Source of the DNA: JBEEMU01 sp043778315
GTDB lineage: Bacteria; Bacteroidota; Bacteroidia; Chitinophagales; Saprospiraceae
DNA: 18,478 nucleotides
Direction: 5' to 3'
Assembly: GCA_043778315.1 (NCBI GenBank)
Contig: JAYWGJ010000330.1
Span: 1-18,478 of the forward strand
The notes below the pieces were generated by a model that saw nothing but the letters and a program-made list of their open reading frames with translations, made no database searches and had not been told where the DNA came from. The position numbers and the translations under genes were made by a program. Below, one piece after another: positions 6,763-13,045 of this stretch (position 1 is the stretch's first letter; each line of letters opens with the position of its first letter).

Positions 6763-9216
6763 ATGACCTTCCAAACCAATCCACAACTAGATATTGCGTT
6801 CAACTATGTGCGCTACACCAACAAAAATATTTTCCTGACGGGCAAAGCCGGCACGGGCAAAACTACGTTTTTGCACCAACTCAAAAAAGATAGTCATAAG
6901 CGCATGATTATCGTCGCGCCGACAGGCGTAGCCGCCATCAACGCTGGCGGCGTGACGATTCACTCGTTCTTTCAACTTCCTTTCGGTCCGTATCTGCCCG
7001 ATGCGAACCAAGCCCCGCAACGCCGCTTTAACGGCGACAAACTCAAATTGATACGCAGCCTCGACCTCTTGGTTATAGACGAAATCAGTATGGTGCGTGC
7101 CGACCTCCTCGACGGCATCGACGACGTGCTGCGCCGCTACAAAGACCGCACCAAACCGTTCGGCGGCGTGCAACTTTTGATGATTGGCGACCTGCATCAG
7201 TTGCCGCCAATCGTGAAAGACGAGGAGTGGCTGATGCTGCAACCGTACTACACGACCGCGTATTTTTTTGGCAGTCGCGCCTTGCAGCAAACGCACCCCG
7301 TTGCCATCGAACTGAAACACATTTACCGACAAGCAGACGATATTTTTATCAATTTGCTCAATAAAGTGCGCGATAACAAGATAGATACGGCGGTTTTGGA
7401 GCAGCTAAACAGCCGTCATATTCCTAATTTTGAACCGACCGAAGCCGAGCCGTACATCACGCTGACCTCGCATAACGCTACGGCGCAACTGATAAATGGC
7501 GAAAAACTAAACAGTATTTCCGTGCCGTTGCATAGTTTCACGGCAGAAATAGACGGCGATTTTCCACCGTTTTCGTACCCGACCGAGCAGGTTTTAGACT
7601 TTAAAGTAGGTGCGCAAGTGATGTTCGTGAAAAACGATAATTCGTTCGATAAGCTGTTTTATAACGGCAAAATAGGTCAAGTTACCCGCATCGGCAAAGA
7701 AATTATTGTGGTGCAATGTCCTGGCGATGCCAAAGAAATTAGCGTTGCTCGCGCCGAATGGCAAAATCTAAAATACACTTTAAATAATACAACCAAAGAA
7801 GTAGAAGAGGACGTTATCGGTACATTTACGCAGTTTCCGCTCAAACTCGCATGGGCAATCACGATACACAAAAGCCAAGGCTTGACTTTCGAGCGCGCTA
7901 TTATCGACGCGAATGCCGCGTTTGCGCATGGTCAAGTTTATGTTGCGTTAAGCCGTTGCAAAACTTTTGAAGGCATCGTTTTGCGGTCGCCGATAGCGAT
8001 GTCGAGCATTCGTACCGACAACGTCGTGCGCGGATACAGCGCGGATATTGATAAAAATGCACCTACCGAAGCCGACCTGCTCGCCTCCAAAATCGTATTC
8101 CAAAAAAACTTAATCGAGGATTTATTTGACTTCAAAACACTAAAATACCTATTCAAACAAGCCAATCAGACGCTGCTCGGCAACGACCACACCATACAAA
8201 AAGCGGCTATCGATATTTTTAAAGCGGCATACATACAAGCCGAAAATGACGTATTTGCGGTAGCCGACAAATTTATACCGCAAATGCAGTTTTATTTGAT
8301 GCAAGAAGGTTTGCCCGAAGAGAACGCGGCGTTGCAAGAGCGGTTGCAAAAAGCGGGCGTTTATTTTGAAGACAAGCTAAAAAAAGGTTTGTTTGCGGCT
8401 TTAACGCCAATGCGCATCGAAACGGACAATAAAGCAATCGGTAAAGCCGCCAAAGAAGCTGTTGATGCCGTGCAAAAAGAAATCTTTATAAAAAATGCTT
8501 GTTTTGTGACGGTGCAAATTGGGTTTAACACCAATCAGTATTTGCGCACGAAAGCGGACGCGGAGATTGATTTTGCGGCTACGCAAGTGAGTGAAGTCGC
8601 GCCGAAAGCACTCCCGCAAACCAATACACCAAATCCCGAACTCTACGCTCGCCTACACAAATGGCGCGCCCGCATGGCTGCAAACAAAGAAACGGAGACT
8701 TATTTTATCTTAACTACGGCAAGTCTATACGAATTGGTAGAAAAACTGCCTACTACGCTCAACGAACTCGGAAGTATAAAAGGTATCGGCGCAGCCAAAA
8801 TCAAGCAATTTGGTGTCGATATAGCCGATATTATACAAGAGTATTGCGAGGATTTTGGTATCGATAAATCGCAATTAAAATTCGCCGACCCAAAAATTGC
8901 GAAGCCAAAAGCACCAAAAAGTGACACTAAACAATCGTCTTTTGACTTATTTAAAGCAGGGAAAACGATAGCCGAAATCGCCGCCGCACGCGGATTGACC
9001 GCAGGTACTATCGAAACGCACCTGACGCACTATGTAGGTACAGGCGAACTCTCCATCAACGAGCTAATGGACGAGGAAAAATTGACCGAAATACAAGCAT
9101 TTTTTATAGACAATAATACGACGGTGATGAACGACGCAATGGCGCATTTTGGCGGAAAATATACTTATGCAGATTTCAGATTGGTGCTAAAATATATTGG
9201 AAATAAGGAGGAATAA
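6763..9216 (+). CDS. Pif1/RecD-like helicase with C-terminal HRDC and helix-turn-helix domains
   Basis: Encodes 817 residues. The motor is a superfamily 1B helicase: Walker A GKAGTGKT (27-34), VAPTGVAAIN, Walker B LLVIDEIS (102-109), GDLHQLPPI (142-150), and the C-terminal motor motifs WAITIHKSQGLTF (about 364-376) and VYVALSRC (about 393-400). After a long linker, residues ~627-700 read as an HRDC domain (LHKWRARMA, LPTTLNELGSIKGIGAAKI). The last ~90 residues look like a helix-turn-helix (HTH_40-type) tail: FDLFKAGKTIAEIAAARGLT. Pif1-like enzymes unwind DNA 5' to 3' and resolve forks, D-loops and G-quadruplexes; the HRDC and HTH segments probably add DNA contacts as in RecQ. This is a known layout in the phylum, as far as I recall. 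Confidence 0.93.
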   Translation: MTFQTNPQLDIAFNYVRYTNKNIFLTGKAGTGKTTFLHQLKKDSHKRMIIVAPTGVAAINAGGVTIHSFFQLPFGPYLPDANQAPQRRFNGDKLKLIRSLDLLVIDEISMVRADLLDGIDDVLRRYKDRTKPFGGVQLLMIGDLHQLPPIVKDEEWLMLQPYYTTAYFFGSRALQQTHPVAIELKHIYRQADDIFINLLNKVRDNKIDTAVLEQLNSRHIPNFEPTEAEPYITLTSHNATAQLINGEKLNSISVPLHSFTAEIDGDFPPFSYPTEQVLDFKVGAQVMFVKNDNSFDKLFYNGKIGQVTRIGKEIIVVQCPGDAKEISVARAEWQNLKYTLNNTTKEVEEDVIGTFTQFPLKLAWAITIHKSQGLTFERAIIDANAAFAHGQVYVALSRCKTFEGIVLRSPIAMSSIRTDNVVRGYSADIDKNAPTEADLLASKIVFQKNLIEDLFDFKTLKYLFKQANQTLLGNDHTIQKAAIDIFKAAYIQAENDVFAVADKFIPQMQFYLMQEGLPEENAALQERLQKAGVYFEDKLKKGLFAALTPMRIETDNKAIGKAAKEAVDAVQKEIFIKNACFVTVQIGFNTNQYLRTKADAEIDFAATQVSEVAPKALPQTNTPNPELYARLHKWRARMAANKETETYFILTTASLYELVEKLPTTLNELGSIKGIGAAKIKQFGVDIADIIQEYCEDFGIDKSQLKFADPKIAKPKAPKSDTKQSSFDLFKAGKTIAEIAAARGLTAGTIETHLTHYVGTGELSINELMDEEKLTEIQAFFIDNNTTVMNDAMAHFGGKYTYADFRLVLKYIGNKEE
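9205..9211 (+). promoter_or_regulatory. Strong Shine-Dalgarno for the acyltransferase
   Basis: AAGGAGG lies 7 nt before the ATG at 9219, inside the last codons of the helicase gene. Shine-Dalgarno motifs are generally rare in Bacteroidota, and none of the other starts in this window shows one. It fixes the acyltransferase start and implies coupling to the helicase message. Confidence 0.75.
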
Positions 9217-9218
9217 TA

Positions 9219-10343
9219 ATGCAAGGAACGCGTCCAAAAAACTATTTCGAGAGCTATAATATCATCAGATTTATTTTGGCGACTTTGGTTGTGCTGATGC
9301 ACTGCAACCAAAATTTAAGTCAAATGGGCGTTAATTGGTGCGCAAACGCGCCTATTTTGGCACAAGGAAATGTAGCAGTTGAGTTCTTTTTTATACTTTC
9401 GGGGTTTTTATTGACCTATCTTTACCTCGAGGAGCGCGCCGAAAATGGCAAAGTAAATATATATTTTTTCTTTCTGCGCCGCGTACTCAAAATTTTTCCG
9501 CTCTACTACCTTTCCGTATTTATAGGCTACGTTTTGCTCGGCGTTTTGTACCCGTTTTACTACGGCAAATCGTACTTTTCCTTTCCTATTTTTGAAGGAT
9601 TATTGCTTCATTTGTGCTTTTTACCGCATTTCGTTATCGCAAAATGGACAGAAAATATAGGTGCGTTATATAGTCTTTGGAGCATCGGAGTCGAAGAGCA
9701 GTTTTATGCCGTTTTTCCATTTATGATGCTTTTTATGACCAAAACTAAGCACGCAATGCTTAGTTTGTGTATTATTTTGGGTATTTATACCTTATTTTAT
9801 ATTGCGGTACGCGAGCAAATATTTTTTACGGCAAGTGCGGTTTTCGTTCGTTTTATTTATACCTTAAAATTCCACTTTATGCTGCTTGGTGGAGTTTTTG
9901 CTTTTTTGTTTTACAATAATAATAAAAATATCCAAATAGTAGTACAAAATACGCTCTTTCGACTGTTTATTTTCGTATTAATGGCATATATACTGTTTTC
10001 CGAAAAGGCTTTTGACGAATATAATCTACTGCAAGGCGTAGTTTTCGCGACGCTTTTATTGATATTTGCGGTGCGAAAACCTGCGATACCTCGTTACACT
10101 ACACCATTTTATTATTTTGGTAAAATATCGTTTGGCATTTATATTTTCCACCCTTACGTCGCGTATTTTTTGCGTATTGGCATTGAAAAAATCGGTTTTT
10201 TACACATTTTAATTACCAAATATCCAACATTATACTACATTTTTGCGTTAAGCATAACTATTGGCATAGCGCATATTTCTTATCGTTATTACGAAAGTTA
10301 CTTTTTAAGTCTAAAAAATAAGTATTTTAGGGCTGCTGCCTAG
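9219..10343 (+). CDS. Acyltransferase 3 family (OafA/YrhL-like) membrane acyltransferase
   Basis: Encodes 374 residues, mostly hydrophobic, with about ten predicted membrane helices. Family signatures are IIRFILATLVVLMHC (Arg17, His28), NVAVEFFFILSGFL (51-64), FLRRVLKIFPLYY (85-97) and LWSIGVEEQFYAVFP (about 154-168). Members transfer acyl groups, often acetyl, to sugars of lipopolysaccharide, capsule, exopolysaccharide or antibiotics, at the inner membrane. The substrate cannot be told here and no glycan locus is nearby. The start is only 2 bp after the helicase stop, with its own Shine-Dalgarno. GC content is lower (about 37 percent in a counted line) than in neighbouring soluble-protein genes, partly explained by phenylalanine-rich membrane segments. 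A transferred gene is possible. Confidence 0.9.
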   Translation: MQGTRPKNYFESYNIIRFILATLVVLMHCNQNLSQMGVNWCANAPILAQGNVAVEFFFILSGFLLTYLYLEERAENGKVNIYFFFLRRVLKIFPLYYLSVFIGYVLLGVLYPFYYGKSYFSFPIFEGLLLHLCFLPHFVIAKWTENIGALYSLWSIGVEEQFYAVFPFMMLFMTKTKHAMLSLCIILGIYTLFYIAVREQIFFTASAVFVRFIYTLKFHFMLLGGVFAFLFYNNNKNIQIVVQNTLFRLFIFVLMAYILFSEKAFDEYNLLQGVVFATLLLIFAVRKPAIPRYTTPFYYFGKISFGIYIFHPYVAYFLRIGIEKIGFLHILITKYPTLYYIFALSITIGIAHISYRYYESYFLSLKNKYFRAAA

Positions 10344-10397
10344 ATAAAAAATATAGCTAAAAAAATAATATTTTAATAATAAACAAATATTTTAATT

Positions 10398-11156
10398 TTG
10401 AATATACTAGTAACTAATGACGACGGCATACTCGCGCCTGGCATACGCGCCTTAGTAGAAGTTGCGCGCACTATCGGCACCGTGATTGTCGTCGCGCCGA
10501 ACACGCCGCAATCGGGACAAGGACACGCTATGACGCTCGAAAAACCGCTTCGGCTGCATCAAGTAGATGTATTTGACGGCATCGAAGCCTACGAATGTAG
10601 CGGCACGCCCGTCGATTGTGTCAAGCTCGCAAAGCACATCATTCTGAAAGATAGAAAGGTGGATTTGTGTCTTAGCGGCATCAATCACGGCTCTAATGCC
10701 GCCATAAATATTATATATTCGGGGACGATGTCGGCGGCGATGGAAGCCGCGCTCGAGGGCATACACGCCATTGGTTTTTCGCTCGACGACTACCGATACG
10801 AAGCCGATTTCACAGCGGCACAGCACTACGTCAAGCAAATAGCCGAGCAGGTTTTGGCGGCTGGCGAACGCGCACCCAAACTCCTAAATGTGAATATTCC
10901 TGCGCTGCCGCTCGCCGAAATAAAAGGCGTAAAAGTATGCCGACAAGCGGAAGGCTACTGGCGCGAAGAGTTTATTTCTGCGAACGAGCCGCGCGGACAA
11001 GCCTACTATTGGCTCACGGGCAAATTCACTTGCGACGACACCGACGAGGACGCGGATTACGTTGCGCTGCAAAACGGCTATGTAGCCGTCGTGCCTGCGA
11101 TGCACGACCTCACCGACTACAAAAGCATCTCAAAATTAGACTTTTTAATTAGCTGA
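10398..11156 (+). CDS. surE: 5'-nucleotidase / stationary-phase survival protein SurE (TTG start)
   Basis: Encodes 252 residues from a TTG codon. MNILVTNDDG is exactly where SurE proteins begin, and an in-frame TAA at 10380-10382 with no ATG between rules out an upstream start. Metal-binding residues are Asp8 and Asp9 (NDDG), Ser39 (NTPQSGQGH) and Asn96 (SGINHGSN), followed by YSGTMSAAMEA. The enzyme dephosphorylates nucleoside 5'-monophosphates and some other phosphomonoesters in the cytoplasm. The downstream small membrane-protein gene is 29 bp away and probably co-transcribed. The 54-bp upstream spacer is almost purely A/T, with no Shine-Dalgarno. Confidence 0.96.
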   Translation: MNILVTNDDGILAPGIRALVEVARTIGTVIVVAPNTPQSGQGHAMTLEKPLRLHQVDVFDGIEAYECSGTPVDCVKLAKHIILKDRKVDLCLSGINHGSNAAINIIYSGTMSAAMEAALEGIHAIGFSLDDYRYEADFTAAQHYVKQIAEQVLAAGERAPKLLNVNIPALPLAEIKGVKVCRQAEGYWREEFISANEPRGQAYYWLTGKFTCDDTDEDADYVALQNGYVAVVPAMHDLTDYKSISKLDFLIS

Positions 11157-11185
11157 GATAAACTCACAAAATAGAAATAAAAAAC

Positions 11186-11506
11186 ATGGAATTATCCGCT
11201 TTTTGGCGCGGCGTACTGATGGGCGCGCTCATTCCGTTTATCGGATTGGCGATTTTATTGACGCTAAACGACGCTATTTCGGCGGCGCACATCAACCTAA
11301 ACGGCAACGAATTTGACGGATTTAGCCGTCGGCTGCTCGCGGTATTGGCTATTTGCCTCAACCTAATTCCGTTTCAGTTTTATAAAAAACAGCGTGGCGC
11401 AGTCGATACTTTGCGCGGCATCGTGTTCCCGACCGTCGTTTACGTTATCACTTGGACGGTATATTACGGCTTAGGTTTATTGGGTTTTCTGCAAACGAGT
11501 AGCTAA
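11186..11506 (+). CDS. Small three-helix membrane protein of unknown function
   Basis: Encodes 106 residues with three hydrophobic segments at about 8-27, 49-66 and 79-102, joined by a polar loop (INLNGNEFDGFSRR) and a basic stretch (YKKQRG). I do not recognise a named family. It follows surE by 29 bp on the same strand. By context it is likely an inner-membrane protein co-transcribed with surE, but nothing in the sequence gives its role. Confidence 0.8.
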   Translation: MELSAFWRGVLMGALIPFIGLAILLTLNDAISAAHINLNGNEFDGFSRRLLAVLAICLNLIPFQFYKKQRGAVDTLRGIVFPTVVYVITWTVYYGLGLLGFLQTSS

Positions 11507-11543
11507 ATTTGGTGTATTAATCTGACACGCCGCGCTACTTTGT

Positions 11544-11623
11544 ATTACTATAAATCTGACTATTATTTTCTTTATAGTGATAAAAATAAGGTCGATAGCT
11601 TAGGAGCTTGGGGCGACCGACCT
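11544..11623. other. Two hairpins in the convergent spacer
   Basis: ATTACTATAAA (11544-11554) pairs with TTTATAGTGAT (11571-11581) with one G-U. Then AGGTCG (11589-11594) pairs with CGACCT (11618-11623) around an inner AGCT/AGCT stem with a TAGG loop (11597-11608). No T-tract follows either. They form the left part of a structured 324-bp spacer between the surE operon and the convergent glycosyltransferase gene. Confidence 0.5.
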
Positions 11624-11760
11624 ATTTAGAATTGTCGGCGAAAACGAAGCGTAAAAAAGTGATAAACAGCGCACTGTTCGAAGCTGCGACCATTTGGGAG
11701 CAGCAAGTTTGGGCTGTGTTCCTTTTTTGCGCGAAGAGCAGCCTGACAAGTCTAATAAGT

Positions 11761-11798
11761 CTTGATTTTTTGGTTCTTTTTTATCAAGAAAAAAGAAC
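11761..11798. other. Hairpin with pseudoknot-capable loop, possible dispersed repeat or bidirectional terminator
   Basis: GTTCTTTTTT (11773-11782) pairs perfectly with AAAAAAGAAC (11789-11798). The six-base loop ATCAAG (11783-11788) is the exact complement of the upstream CTTGAT (11761-11766), so an H-type pseudoknot or two exclusive hairpins can form. T-runs flank the stem on both strands, and the site lies between convergent genes, so termination in both directions is plausible. From memory, similar CTTGAT...ATCAAG A/T-rich elements occur between genes in other Bacteroidota; this is unverified. Confidence 0.5.
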
Positions 11799-11830
11799 AA
11801 GAAAAAAAGAAATGACCCGTCCGCATAACA

Positions 11831-12442
11831 TCATTTATTTATATATGCGCGCCAATCCGTTATCGTATCAACGTCGCGAAGCGTTGGCAAAAGATGTGTA
11901 CTAAGGTCGTTTTCGGCAGCGCGGCGCAGCGTTTCGGTGGCAACGGTACTAGTACTCCATTGCATTTCGTCAAATAAAATCGCTTGCATTTTTTGCAATC
12001 CCAACAAGTAATATCCGCCGTCTTCGGCAACGCCGAGCGTCAGGTCGTAGTTGCGCAAAGCAGCAAAACCTTCGTCCAAAATATCCACCGTCAAGCGCGG
12101 ACAATCGCTACCTATAATCGCTGCGCGACTTGCGCCGTCTGCAAAAACGTCATGAAAAGCCGCTTTCATACGCCCACCCAAATCAGCAATAGGTAGTTGT
12201 GTTTTTTTTATAAAAATACGGTTGTCCCAATCGTCGTGCGGTGTTGCAGCGTCGCTGTAATATAAATAAATTTTCAAATCTTCTTTTGCTTTCGCATAAT
12301 AAGCGAGTGCAGCCATTCGCGTCAAGCGCAGCAATTCGGTATAAATAACCAACGCCTCGCGGTCGCCAATAGCAGCCGCGAGGCGTGTTTTTACTTTACC
12401 GAGTATCGGGTTTTTGATGAAAATGATTAAACCAAACACCAC
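11831..12442 (-). CDS. TIGR04282/DUF2064 family glycosyltransferase-like protein
   Basis: Encodes 203 residues. Motifs of the TIGR04282 (arsenosugar/rSAM-selenodomain-associated transferase 1) family are visible: FIKNPILGKVKTRLA (8-22), QLPIADLGGRM (82-92), IIGSDCPRL (109-117) and GVAEDGGYYLLGL (137-149). The fold is GT-A nucleotidyl/glycosyltransferase-like with an NTP-sugar binding Rossmann-type core; the substrate is generally unknown. The start is GTG at 12440-12442, directly abutting the TAA of the upstream gene; a second GTG follows at once, and the preceding in-frame stop excludes an earlier start. It therefore forms an operon with the muconolactone-isomerase-like gene. Confidence 0.88.
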   Translation of the reverse strand: MVFGLIIFIKNPILGKVKTRLAAAIGDREALVIYTELLRLTRMAALAYYAKAKEDLKIYLYYSDAATPHDDWDNRIFIKKTQLPIADLGGRMKAAFHDVFADGASRAAIIGSDCPRLTVDILDEGFAALRNYDLTLGVAEDGGYYLLGLQKMQAILFDEMQWSTSTVATETLRRAAENDLSTHLLPTLRDVDTITDWRAYINK

Positions 12443-12742
12443 TTAATTCATAGAAATTGCAGGCAACGCCATTGCAAGGCTGTTGTGAAACATCAATTGA
12501 TGGGTCGTGAAAGTCATGTATTTCGTTAGCGGCAAGCTACGCATCACTTGCTCCACGTCCTCCTCGGTCTTCGCTATCACGATAGCCCAGAGCCGCGAAA
12601 AATCCGCCGACAACGAGTACGAACTAATCACGCCGCGCTCCATCCATCGGTTCACGCGGCTGCGCTGCTGCGGCACTAAGGCAGCAAACTCTTCGGTCAT
12701 TACTTCGGGTAGGTCAAACTCTACCATATATTGATACAGCAT
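12443..12742 (-). CDS. Muconolactone delta-isomerase-like small protein
   Basis: Encodes 99 residues. The sequence (QYMVEFDLPEVMTEEFAALV, RVNRWMERGVISSYSLS, WAIVIAKTEEDVEQVMRSLP) fits the ferredoxin-like alpha+beta dimeric fold of the muconolactone isomerase-like family (PF02426). No other aromatic catabolism gene is near, so an actual muconolactone isomerase role is doubtful; most Bacteroidota members are uncharacterised. Its stop is immediately followed by the GTG start of the glycosyltransferase gene. A candidate -7 box TATTTTTG lies at 12795-12802 on the same strand. Confidence 0.7.
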   Translation of the reverse strand: MLYQYMVEFDLPEVMTEEFAALVPQQRSRVNRWMERGVISSYSLSADFSRLWAIVIAKTEEDVEQVMRSLPLTKYMTFTTHQLMFHNSLAMALPAISMN

Positions 12743-12794
12743 AATTTTGGGATTTTAATTCATTAAAAAATAATGATATTCAATTACTAAAACA

Positions 12795-12802
12795 CAAAAA
12801 TA
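12795..12802 (-). promoter_or_regulatory. Candidate -7 box for the minus-strand operon
   Basis: TATTTTTG on the minus strand matches TAnnTTTG and lies 53 bp before the ATG at 12742. No TTG is found about 20 bp upstream, so support is partial. Confidence 0.35.
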
Positions 12803-12876
12803 AATAAAAAGTTAGTATTATCATAAAAATATTTATTTTTTTGCTAGCAAGGCATCGAAAGCCGTTTTTTTAACGT

Positions 12877-12884
12877 TATATTTG
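12877..12884 (+). promoter_or_regulatory. Candidate -7 box for the TonB receptor operon
   Basis: TATATTTG matches the consensus exactly. The implied leader is about 155 nt. No TTG element is seen at the expected spacing. Confidence 0.35.
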
Positions 12885-13045
12885 TGTTAATATCTTATCA
12901 AACTGTACAATATCTTTTTTGTAGCTGAAATAAATTAGCTGTGATTCTTTATCTACACTCAAAAGATAGATTAAACCTTCACTACGCTACGTTTTAACTA
13001 TTTTTTTCGTTCTCGATAATCACATCTAATTTAAAACATACAGTC

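Larger units (their letters stand above)
12743..13045. other. Divergent AT-rich intergenic region
   Basis: This 303-bp spacer separates the minus-strand isomerase/glycosyltransferase pair from the plus-strand TonB receptor operon. The plus strand holds TATATTTG (12877-12884), an exact TAnnTTTG match about 160 bp before the receptor start but without a good TTG element at the right distance. The minus strand holds TATTTTTG (12795-12802), also an exact match and again without a clear -33. The hexamer TAGCTG occurs twice between 12920 and 12945. No ORF, tRNA or terminator was recognised. A long receptor leader is possible. Confidence 0.45.

Noticed and set aside
11608..11904. 98-codon plus-strand ORF and an overlapping 66-codon minus-strand ORF (11600-11800)
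   Set aside because: Both are built from low-complexity hairpin sequence, the plus ORF runs into the antisense end of the glycosyltransferase gene, and neither has domain-like patterning. Treated as non-coding spacer.
12443..12742. Part of an aromatic (catechol) degradation pathway because of the muconolactone-isomerase-like fold
   Set aside because: No other pathway gene is present, and small dimeric ferredoxin-like proteins of this type are common with other roles.
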